The position numbers and the translations under genes were made by a program. A stretch of 27,208 nucleotides of DNA from JAAYZQ01 sp041300865 (lineage in GTDB: Bacteria > Chloroflexota > Anaerolineae > JAAYZQ01), in assembly GCA_041300865.1 (NCBI GenBank), contig JBFYTF010000439.1, forward strand, positions 1 to 27,208. Reading direction: 5' to 3'. Shown here piece after piece: positions 1 through 6,991 of the stretch. The notes below the pieces were generated by a model, which saw only the letters and a list, made by a program, of their open reading frames with translations, had not been told where the DNA came from and searched no databases. Position 1 is the first letter of the stretch. Every line of letters begins with the position of its first letter.

Positions 1-1
1 G

Positions 2-670
2 CAGTCGCACGCCATCCTGCCCTACGACCAGTATCTGATGTACTTCTCAGCCTACTTCCAGCAGGGAGATATGGAGAGCAATGGCAAGAGCGTCACACGC
101 GAGGGGGAGCGCGTTGACTACCAGACCGGTCCTGTCATCTGGGGGCAGCCGGGCACAAACGGCCAGCACGCCTTCTACCAGCTCATCCACCAGGGGACCA
201 AGCTCATTCCCTGTGATTTCCTGGCCGCGGCGCAAAGCCATAACCCGCTGGGTGAGCATCACACGCTGCTGCTCTCCAACTATTTTGCTCAAACTGAGGC
301 GCTGATGGTGGGCCGGACGCCCGATGAAGCACGAGCCGAGCTCACGGCCGCAGGCTACGCCGGAGCGGAGCTGGAAACACTGGTCGCCGCCAGGACCTTC
401 CCGGGTAACCGGCCGACCAACTCGTTTCTCTATCCGCGGCTCACGCCCGAGACTTTGGGCTCGCTCATCGCACTCTACGAGCACAAGATCTTAACCCAGG
501 GCGCGATCTGGGACGTCAACTCGTTCGACCAGTGGGGCGTCGAGCTCGGTAAGCAGCTCGCCAAGGTGATCCTGCCCGAGCTGCGCGGAGAAAGAAGCGT
601 CGAGTCGCATGATTCGTCGACAAATGGGTTGATCAACTACTACAAGCGCTCTCGCAGCACTGCCGGGTAG
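2..670 (+). CDS. pgi: Glucose-6-phosphate isomerase, C-terminal part (5' end outside window)
   Basis: This is the last ~222 residues of cytosolic phosphoglucose isomerase, which interconverts glucose 6-phosphate and fructose 6-phosphate. The reading frame is open from base 2, so the gene begins upstream; the family is usually about 550 residues. The segment shows the phrase VIWGQPGTNGQHAFYQLIHQ, which carries the catalytic histidine region, and the second family signature ending SFDQWGVELGK, which holds the catalytic lysine. The first in-frame ATG (position 38) sits inside the conserved LPYDQYL block, so it is not the real start. The gene stops 33 bp before glgC on the same strand, consistent with one transcript. 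Identification is secure; only the N-terminal half cannot be judged. Confidence 0.96.
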   Translation, partial: QSHAILPYDQYLMYFSAYFQQGDMESNGKSVTREGERVDYQTGPVIWGQPGTNGQHAFYQLIHQGTKLIPCDFLAAAQSHNPLGEHHTLLLSNYFAQTEALMVGRTPDEARAELTAAGYAGAELETLVAARTFPGNRPTNSFLYPRLTPETLGSLIALYEHKILTQGAIWDVNSFDQWGVELGKQLAKVILPELRGERSVESHDSSTNGLINYYKRSRSTAG

Positions 671-703
671 CGCTCCAGTGCCAATCTGGGAAGAGGACGA
701 TAG

Positions 704-1993
704 ATGAGCGTGCTAACGTTGATTCTGGCCGGCGGCCAAGGAAGCCGCCTGAGCGTCCTGGGCGAGAAGCGGGCCAAGCCCGCAGTACCGTTCGCCGGCA
801 AGTATCGTATCATCGATTTTGCCCTGTCAAACGCCGTCAACTCGGACCTTTACCGGGTCGCAGTCTTGACCCAATTTCGCCCGCACTCCCTGATGCAGCA
901 CATCGGCATCGGCGAGCCGTGGGATCTAAACCGCGCTCAGCCCAATGGCGTCCAACTCTGGCAGCCATACCGCGGGCGCAAGGATCAGGACTGGTACCGG
1001 GGCACGGCCGACGCCCTGTATCAGAACCGGAGCTTTATCGCCGAGGCGGGCTGCGACCGGCTGCTGATCCTGGGCGGCGATCACATCTACAAGCAGGACT
1101 ACCGGGACCTCTTGCGCTTCCACGACGACCGAAAGGCCGATCTGACGGTAGCCGTCATGAACGTCAAGCCGGAGGAGACGCACCGCTTCGGGATCATGGA
1201 CGTCGACGCCAAGGACCGTATTGTCAAGTTCACGGAAAAGCCCAAGCAGGCGACGAGCACGCTGGCGTCCATGGGGATCTATGTGTTCAACACCGACTTC
1301 CTGCTCAGTCGCCTGGAAGCGGACGGGCGGGACCCGAACTCGTCCCACGACTTTGGCAAGAACCTGATCCCCGAGATGGTTGCCAACGACAGGGTATACG
1401 CCTACCCCTTCAGTGGCTACTGGGTGGATGTGGGCACAATCCAGTCCTATTGGGAGACCAACCTCTCGCTGCTGGACGATCCAGCGCCCCTGGACATGTC
1501 CGACCCGAGCTGGGTCATCCACACTCGCTCGGAAGAGTATCCCCCCGTCCGGATTGGCGCGCAGGCTACAGTCCGTGACTCCATGCTCTCCAACGGCTGC
1601 GTGATCAATGGCAGTGTGATACACAGCGTCCTGTCGCCCGGGGTCCAGGTGGAGGCGGGAGCGGTAGTGCGCGACTCGGTGATCATGAACGACACGGTTA
1701 TCGGTGCCGGCGCAGTCATCGACCGCTGCGTGTTGGATAAAGAGATCAAGATTGGCCGCGGCGCGTGTCTGGGCAACGGCGACGACATGACTCGCAACCA
1801 GCTGGAACCGGCCAACCTAGACACGGGTATCACCATCGCCGGCAAGCGGGCACACATCCCCGCCGGCGCAGTAATCGGCCGCAACTGCCGCATCGATCCG
1901 AACACAGTCGACGACGACTATGACCAACTCGAGGTCCCGAGCGGCGGCACAATCAGTAAACGGGCGATCGTGATCGACGACACGGTTCGCTAA
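704..1993 (+). CDS. glgC: Glucose-1-phosphate adenylyltransferase (ADP-glucose pyrophosphorylase)
   Basis: This enzyme makes ADP-glucose from ATP and glucose 1-phosphate, the committed step of bacterial glycogen synthesis. At 429 residues it has the normal family length. The N-terminal nucleotidyltransferase domain (about residues 1-270) begins with LILAGGQGSRLSVLGEKRAK, then shows GTADALYQN, the GGDHIYKQDY metal and nucleotide loop, an EKPK motif and SGYWVDVGTI. The C-terminal third has the repeating V/I-x-x-G-A pattern of a left-handed beta-helix (hexapeptide repeats), the usual oligomerisation and allosteric domain. The ATG at 704 is preceded by GGAAGAGG about 6 bp upstream. Standing between pgi and gap, it links glycogen storage to glycolytic intermediates. 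The allosteric effector cannot be predicted from this reading. Confidence 0.95.
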   Translation: MSVLTLILAGGQGSRLSVLGEKRAKPAVPFAGKYRIIDFALSNAVNSDLYRVAVLTQFRPHSLMQHIGIGEPWDLNRAQPNGVQLWQPYRGRKDQDWYRGTADALYQNRSFIAEAGCDRLLILGGDHIYKQDYRDLLRFHDDRKADLTVAVMNVKPEETHRFGIMDVDAKDRIVKFTEKPKQATSTLASMGIYVFNTDFLLSRLEADGRDPNSSHDFGKNLIPEMVANDRVYAYPFSGYWVDVGTIQSYWETNLSLLDDPAPLDMSDPSWVIHTRSEEYPPVRIGAQATVRDSMLSNGCVINGSVIHSVLSPGVQVEAGAVVRDSVIMNDTVIGAGAVIDRCVLDKEIKIGRGACLGNGDDMTRNQLEPANLDTGITIAGKRAHIPAGAVIGRNCRIDPNTVDDDYDQLEVPSGGTISKRAIVIDDTVR

Positions 1994-2024
1994 TTCATAC
2001 GAAAGAAACGAAAGGAGCAAGTAA

Positions 2025-3020
2025 ATGGCAAGGGTAGCAATTCACGGTTTTGGGCGCATCGGACGTTCCTTGATGAAGGCGGCGCTCAAGGACAACCTGT
2101 TCGTTCCGGTGTCCATCTCTGACATCAAAGACATCGGCACACTGGCCGCTCTGTTCGAGGTTGACTCCAACTATGGCCGCTGGACGGAGGAAGTCGCCGT
2201 CAAGGACAACAGCTTTGTCATCGGCGGTCGGGAGATCCCCTACTTTGACTCGATGAAGTCATTGCCAGACTGGCGGGCTCTCGGCGTTGACCTGGTAATC
2301 GACTGCACCGGCCGGGCGACCACGCGGCCTGGGGCCCAGCCTCATCTCGATGCCGGTGCCAAGCGAGTCCTCGTCAGCGCGCCCAGCAAGAAGGCAGACG
2401 ACGCCGATGCCGTCCTGCTGCCGGGCATCAATCTCGATACCTTCGACCCCGAGAAGCACAAGATCGTGAGCATGGCGAGCTGCACGACCAATGCCCTCGC
2501 GCCCGTGGTCAAGGTTGTCATCGAGAACTTTGGCATCAAGTACGGCCTGTTCTCGACGATCCATGCCTATACCGCCACCCAGTCGCTCACAGATCAGCCG
2601 ATGAAGGACCGCCGTGACTCGTGGGCCGCGACCGAGAACATCATCCCCTCTTCGTCGGGTGCGGCGCGGGCGTTGGCGTTCATCTGGCCCGGGCTCAAGA
2701 TCACGGGCAAGGCCTACCGCGTGCCCACCCGGACCGGCAGCATCGCCGAGCTCAACCTGGTAACAGAGCGCCCGGTCACCGTCGAAGAGGTGAACGACGC
2801 CTTCCGCAAAGCAGCCGCGCAGCCGCCGCTGAAGGGCGTCATGGGTGTGTTGGAAGGCGAATGGGCCTCGTCCCGCATCCTGGGTGACCCGCATTCGTCC
2901 ATCCTCGATCTGCCGCTGACCGCCGTCCAGGAAGAGCTGCTCTCAGTCGCTGCCTGGTACGACAACGAGATGGGCTATGCCACCCGCCTGGCCGAGACCG
3001 CGGCGCGGATCGCCGGCTAG
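2025..3020 (+). CDS. gap: Glyceraldehyde-3-phosphate dehydrogenase (NAD type)
   Basis: This is cytosolic phosphorylating GAPDH, which converts glyceraldehyde 3-phosphate, NAD and phosphate to 1,3-bisphosphoglycerate. At 331 residues it has the usual length. The Rossmann fold opens with IHGFGRIGR. An aspartate at residue 33 (SISDIKD), after the second beta strand, favours NAD over NADP. The catalytic cysteine is C153 in the motif SCTTNALAP; this family more often has SCTTNCLAP, so the second cysteine of the motif is alanine here. Other conserved blocks are YTATQSLTDQP, FIWPGLKITGKAYRVPT and WYDNEMGYATRL. The ATG at 2025 follows AAAGGAGC at good spacing. It lies between glgC (31 bp) and ldh (62 bp). 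Its pathway partner pgk is about 11 kb downstream rather than adjacent. Confidence 0.96.
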   Translation: MARVAIHGFGRIGRSLMKAALKDNLFVPVSISDIKDIGTLAALFEVDSNYGRWTEEVAVKDNSFVIGGREIPYFDSMKSLPDWRALGVDLVIDCTGRATTRPGAQPHLDAGAKRVLVSAPSKKADDADAVLLPGINLDTFDPEKHKIVSMASCTTNALAPVVKVVIENFGIKYGLFSTIHAYTATQSLTDQPMKDRRDSWAATENIIPSSSGAARALAFIWPGLKITGKAYRVPTRTGSIAELNLVTERPVTVEEVNDAFRKAAAQPPLKGVMGVLEGEWASSRILGDPHSSILDLPLTAVQEELLSVAAWYDNEMGYATRLAETAARIAG

Positions 3021-3082
3021 GCGGTAGCCTGGCACGAGAGCGAAGGGCAGGCCGACCCGAGCGCAGGCCTCAAGGAGCTGTT

Positions 3083-4030
3083 ATGCACGAGCGCAAGAAC
3101 ACGCATAAGGTAGGGCTCATCGGCACCGGCATGGTCGGTGCATCGTTTGCCTATGCGCTGATGCAGCGCAGCGTGGCGGACGAGCTCGTCCTCATCGACG
3201 CGGACAGTGCTCGGGCAGAAGGCGAGATGATGGATCTCAACCATGGACTGCCTTTCGTTCGCCCTATGCGGATCATCGCGGGCAGCTATGCCGATCTGGC
3301 CGACGCCGACGTGATCGTGATCAGCGCCGGCGTCGGCCAGAAGCCGGGCCAGACCCGGCTCGAGCTGCTGAAGACGAATGCTGCTATCTTTCAACAGATC
3401 GTGCCCGAGGTCTTGGCCGTAAACGACGACGGGATCATTCTCGTTGCCACCAACCCTGTCGACATCTTGACCCATATCTCGGCCGAGATTGCCGGGCTGG
3501 CTCACGGTCGAGTGCTGGGCTCCGGGACCACGCTTGACACCGCACGCCTGCGCTACATGCTGGGCGTCCACTACGGGGTCGACTCGCGCAGCGTCCACGC
3601 GTACGTCGTCGGCGAGCACGGCGACAGTGAGCTGGCGCTGTGGAGCCTGGCCAACATCGCCGGCGTGCGGCTGGCCGACTTTGTGGGTGCCAACGGGCAG
3701 GGCTACGATCAAGCAGCCCTTGACCGGATCTTTGAGCAGACGCGCGACGCGGCCTACGAGATCATCAAGCGCAAGAAGGCGACCTACTATGCTATTGGCC
3801 TGGGTCTCCTGGCGATCGTCGAGGCCATCCTGCGCGACCAGCACACGGTGATGACGGTGTCCAGTCCACTGTCTGGCGAGTACGGAGTGAGCGATATCTC
3901 GATCAGCATGCCGGCGATCGTGGGCCGAATGGGCGTTGAGGAGGTGCTTTGCTTGCCCCTGAGCGAGGGCGAGCTGAGCGCGTTCCAGGCCTCGGCGCAA
4001 ACGTTGAAGGAACGGCTGTCGCAGTTGTAG
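3083..4030 (+). CDS. ldh: L-lactate dehydrogenase
   Basis: This NAD-dependent enzyme reduces pyruvate to L-lactate, re-oxidising the NADH made by GAPDH. It is 315 residues, the normal size. The N-terminal nucleotide fold has GLIGTGMVGASFAYAL and an acidic D39 at the end of strand 2, as expected for NAD. The loop reads GQKPGQTRLELL with glutamine Q86 where malate dehydrogenases carry arginine; this supports lactate rather than malate as product. The catalytic histidine is H179 in VVGEHGDSE, and the LDTARLRYML block supplies the substrate-binding arginine. The ATG at 3083 follows AAGGAGC. Co-location with gap and pyk suggests fermentative disposal of pyruvate, or growth on lactate in the reverse direction. 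Confidence 0.95.
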   Translation: MHERKNTHKVGLIGTGMVGASFAYALMQRSVADELVLIDADSARAEGEMMDLNHGLPFVRPMRIIAGSYADLADADVIVISAGVGQKPGQTRLELLKTNAAIFQQIVPEVLAVNDDGIILVATNPVDILTHISAEIAGLAHGRVLGSGTTLDTARLRYMLGVHYGVDSRSVHAYVVGEHGDSELALWSLANIAGVRLADFVGANGQGYDQAALDRIFEQTRDAAYEIIKRKKATYYAIGLGLLAIVEAILRDQHTVMTVSSPLSGEYGVSDISISMPAIVGRMGVEEVLCLPLSEGELSAFQASAQTLKERLSQL

Positions 4031-4058
4031 CCCGAGAACTGCTGAACTGGAGGAGGCC

Positions 4059-4988
4059 ATGGTCAAGGAAAAGGGTAAGAAGGACGGAAAGCCCAAGACG
4101 ACGACGGGACGTATCCCTGCTGCCAGCAGCGCTGAATCTCCGGCGCCGGCGGTCGAGGCGGCCCCACCACCGGCGAGCCAGGGGATACCGGTCGGCAGTG
4201 TCGCCGCCACAAAGAAGCTAACAAAGAAGGAGTACGAGCAGGAGCTGGCCCGGCTGCATATCGAGCTCGTGAAGCTGCAGGAATGGATCCGGTACAAGGG
4301 CCTGCGGGTCGTCATCATCTTTGAAGGGCGCGATGCAGCAGGCAAGGGTGGTGTCATCAAACGCATCACGGAGAGCCTCAATCCGCGCTACTGCCGGGTC
4401 GTGGCCCTGGGCACGCCCACGGAACGTGAGAAGACGCAGTGGTATTTTCAGCGCTACGTCCCTTACCTGCCGGCCGCAGGCGAAATGGTTCTCTTTGACC
4501 GCAGCTGGTACAACAGGGCCGGTGTGGAGCGGGTGATGGGTTTCTGCACGGATGCGGAATACATGGAATTTCTGCGCTCTTGCCCCGAGTTCGAGCGGAT
4601 GCTCGTCCGCTCGGGGATCATCCTGATCAAGTACTGGTTCTCCGTCAGCGATCAGGAGCAAGAGCGACGTTTCCAGGCGCGCATCGAGGACCCCACCAAG
4701 CGCTGGAAGCTGAGCCCCATGGACCTTCAGTCGCGGGAGCGCTGGGTCGAGTACTCCAAGGCCAAAGACACTATGTTTGCCTCGACCGACATCAAGCAGG
4801 CGCCCTGGTACGTTGTAAACGCCGACAATAAGCCGCGGGCACGCCTGAACTGCATCACCCACTTGCTGAGCCTGATTCCTTACGAGGATCTGACTCCTGA
4901 GCCCATTGTGCTGCCGCCGCGCCAGGGCGATGGCGGCTACATTCGCCCGCCCATCACCGATCAGGCCTTCGTCCCGGAATTCTATTAG
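4059..4988 (+). CDS. ppk2: Polyphosphate kinase 2, class I type
   Basis: PPK2 enzymes move phosphate between inorganic polyphosphate and nucleoside diphosphates. The core (about residues 55-295) shows the Walker A motif EGRDAAGKGG (D92, K96) and the Walker B block FDRSWYNRAGVERVMGF. That block, with its glutamate E157, is typical of class I single-domain PPK2, which mainly acts on NDP/NTP rather than AMP. The lid region is present (WKLSPMD). The first ~50 residues are a low-complexity Lys, Ala and Pro rich extension, probably disordered. The ATG at 4059 follows GGAGG. The gene sits between ldh and pyk, 28 bp after ldh. This context suggests coupling of ATP supply from glycolysis to polyphosphate, but direction is not determined by sequence. 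Nucleotide preference is a family-level inference. Confidence 0.92.
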   Translation: MVKEKGKKDGKPKTTTGRIPAASSAESPAPAVEAAPPPASQGIPVGSVAATKKLTKKEYEQELARLHIELVKLQEWIRYKGLRVVIIFEGRDAAGKGGVIKRITESLNPRYCRVVALGTPTEREKTQWYFQRYVPYLPAAGEMVLFDRSWYNRAGVERVMGFCTDAEYMEFLRSCPEFERMLVRSGIILIKYWFSVSDQEQERRFQARIEDPTKRWKLSPMDLQSRERWVEYSKAKDTMFASTDIKQAPWYVVNADNKPRARLNCITHLLSLIPYEDLTPEPIVLPPRQGDGGYIRPPITDQAFVPEFY

Positions 4989-5004
4989 GCGCGGGATGGT
5001 AGCT

Positions 5005-5060
5005 GGACGGGCGACTCGCCTATCATCTGCTATGCACAGCACGTGGTGAATCGCCCGTCC
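5005..5060 (+). promoter_or_regulatory. Inverted repeat in the ppk2-pyk spacer
   Basis: Two perfect 10-bp arms, GGACGGGCGA at 5005-5014 and TCGCCCGTCC at 5051-5060, flank a 36-base loop. A possible extended -10 box, TGCTATGCA (5028-5036), lies in the loop, but no good -35 box is visible. The downstream arm ends 6 bases before the pyk Shine-Dalgarno region (5066-5077). The structure could be an RNA hairpin affecting pyk translation or a DNA-level operator. No T-run follows, so it is not a standard intrinsic terminator. Confidence 0.4.
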
Positions 5061-5087
5061 GACAAGGGGAGGAGAAGAGAGCAGTCC

Positions 5088-6863
5088 ATGTTGCGCACCA
5101 AAATAGTCTGCACCATCGGCCCCGCAAGCCGTGATCCTGACACGTTGGCGGCGCTGATCCGCGCCGGTATGGACGTGGCTCGGCTCAATATGTCACACGG
5201 CGATCCTGACTTTCACCGCGAAAACATCCGGCGCATCCGGCAGCTGTCAGAGGAACTGGAAAAGCCGGTGGCTATCATGGCCGACCTCCAGGGACCGAAG
5301 CTCCGCATGGGCACCATGCCACCTGAAGGTGTGCCGTTGCATGTCGACGACGCCGTGATCCTCACGACCGAGCATATCACGGGAGGGCCGGGGCGTGTGC
5401 CCGTGCAGTACGAGCTCCTGCCCGAATCCGTGAAAGCCGGTGACCGGATTCTCATCGATGATGGCCTGCTCGAGCTGAGAGTGACGGGTGTCGAAGGCTG
5501 CGAGATCCACACCCGAGTAGTGACGGAAGGGCTGCTGACGTCGAACAAGGGCCTGAACTTGCCGCACGCCTCGCTGTCCATCCCGGCCATCACCGACAAG
5601 GACCGCGAAGACCTGCGCTTCGTGCTGGAGGTCCAAGTCGACGCGGTGGCGCTCTCCTTTGTCCGGTCGGCTGCAGAGGTGCTGGAGCTGAAAAACGATA
5701 TCCGGGACATCTCGATCCTGGGCCGGTCCACGCCGGTGATTGCAAAGATAGAAAAGCCGGAGGCAGTCGAAAACATTGACGCTGTGATTGCCGCGGCAGA
5801 CGGCATCATGGTGGCGCGCGGCGACCTGGGGATCGAGATGTCGACCGAGGCGGTGCCGATGGTGCAGAAAATGATCATCGGCAAGTGCAATCAGGCAGGG
5901 AAGCCGGTTATCACCGCCACGCAGATGCTTGACTCCATGATCCGCAACCCCAGGCCCACCCGGGCGGAAGCCAGTGACGTGGCCAACGCCATTCTCGACG
6001 GCTCGGATGCGATCATGCTTTCCGGCGAAACCGCGGCCGGCAAGTACCCTGTCTTGGCCGTGCAGACCATGGTGCGCATCGCCTGCGAGACCGAGCTAGC
6101 CCGCGCGACGTGGCCGACACGGGACATGCAGAGCGAGGCAAAGCGCGGCTTCACGTTTTCCGACGCTGTCGCCCATGCAACCGTCGGTACGGCAGCCGAC
6201 CTCAGTGCCAAGGCCATCCTGGTGCCGACGGTGACCGGCCAGACTGCCCGCACCATGGCCAGCTACCGTCCGAGCTGCTGTATTGTGGCTGCAACGCCGA
6301 GCCCTATCACCCAACGCCAGCTCATGTTCGTCTGGGGGGTCTATCCCGTTCTGGCGCGGCGCTCGAACAACACCGACCAGGTGCTGAGCGACGCGGTCGA
6401 AGCAGCCCAACGGCATGGCTACGTAGGCGAGGGTGACGTGGTCATCATCACCGGCGGGTCGGCAGGCTTTGGCGCCAGCACCACGAACCTGATGAAGGTG
6501 CATCTCATCGAGCGCGTGCTAGCCCGAGGTGAGGGGTTGGGCGACCGACGGGTGATCGGACGGGTTCGGCGGCTCAACGGACCTCTTGACCCCTCGCTGC
6601 GGGTCGACCCTGACGAGATCGTCGTGACGCCGTCGACGGATCAGACCTTTGTGCGCCTCCTGCGTCGCGCGGCAGGCCTGGTGACTGCGGAGGCGGGCGA
6701 GGATTCGCATTCCTACCTGCTCGCTCTCGAGCTCGGCATACCTGCAGTCGTAGGCGCCCGCGCCGGGATCGACACCCTATGTGACGGCATGCAGGTGGTG
6801 CTTGATGCCAAACGCGGCGTGGTCTACGAGCGGCCCGAGGCGTTGGTCCACGTCGAAGAGTGA
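5088..6863 (+). CDS. pyk: Pyruvate kinase with C-terminal PEP-utiliser mobile domain
   Basis: This enzyme transfers phosphate from phosphoenolpyruvate to ADP, giving pyruvate and ATP. The start chosen is ATG 5088, because it lies 10 bp after GGGGAGGAGAAG and begins with the family N-terminus MLRTKIVCTIGPAS; the GTG at 5043 would add 15 unsupported residues. The TIM barrel includes NMSHG, MADLQGPKLRMG, the active-site signature around IAKIEKPEAVENID and MVARGDLGIE, and ATQMLDSMIRNPRPTRAE. The protein is 591 residues, about 120 longer than the minimal enzyme. The extra C-terminus (about residues 500-590) resembles the PEP-utilising enzyme mobile domain, with GEDSHSYLLALELGIPAVVG, as found in Bacillus and Geobacillus pyruvate kinases. 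The role of that domain here is unknown. Confidence 0.95.
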   Translation: MLRTKIVCTIGPASRDPDTLAALIRAGMDVARLNMSHGDPDFHRENIRRIRQLSEELEKPVAIMADLQGPKLRMGTMPPEGVPLHVDDAVILTTEHITGGPGRVPVQYELLPESVKAGDRILIDDGLLELRVTGVEGCEIHTRVVTEGLLTSNKGLNLPHASLSIPAITDKDREDLRFVLEVQVDAVALSFVRSAAEVLELKNDIRDISILGRSTPVIAKIEKPEAVENIDAVIAAADGIMVARGDLGIEMSTEAVPMVQKMIIGKCNQAGKPVITATQMLDSMIRNPRPTRAEASDVANAILDGSDAIMLSGETAAGKYPVLAVQTMVRIACETELARATWPTRDMQSEAKRGFTFSDAVAHATVGTAADLSAKAILVPTVTGQTARTMASYRPSCCIVAATPSPITQRQLMFVWGVYPVLARRSNNTDQVLSDAVEAAQRHGYVGEGDVVIITGGSAGFGASTTNLMKVHLIERVLARGEGLGDRRVIGRVRRLNGPLDPSLRVDPDEIVVTPSTDQTFVRLLRRAAGLVTAEAGEDSHSYLLALELGIPAVVGARAGIDTLCDGMQVVLDAKRGVVYERPEALVHVEE

Positions 6864-6991
6864 TGGAACACATAGGCGGGCATCTGGACCTGCACGACCT
6901 CGAGGCGGGACGCTGGGATCTGGTGCAGGATCGCCGGCGCTGCCTTCAGAGTCCGGGGCGCGGCAACCGGCGTGAAGGAGCTTTGCCATGA
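6863..6991 (+). CDS. Possible 42-residue ORF bridging pyk and pgm
   Basis: A short frame starts with an ATG that overlaps the pyk stop (TGATG, 6861-6865) and ends in a TGA that overlaps the pgm start codon (ATGA, 6988-6991). It therefore fills the whole pyk-pgm spacer with translational-coupling overlaps at both ends. The peptide begins MEHIGGHLDLHDLEAG and is rich in His, Asp and Arg, with no membrane segment. A GAAGAG stretch lies only 2 bases before the ATG, so initiation would rely on coupling from pyk. The family is not recognised. It may be a leader peptide or chance, since a 129-base open frame is not rare at this GC content. Confidence 0.25.
   Translation: MEHIGGHLDLHDLEAGRWDLVQDRRRCLQSPGRGNRREGALP

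Noticed and set aside
3017..4381. 454-codon open frame on the - strand across ldh and ppk2
   Set aside because: It is a shadow of high-GC genes on the other strand, which have clear family motifs; the - strand protein is Ser, Arg and His rich with no recognisable domain.
5043..5087. Upstream GTG start for pyruvate kinase
   Set aside because: It would place the strong GGGGAGGAG site inside the gene and add 15 residues not found at the family N-terminus.
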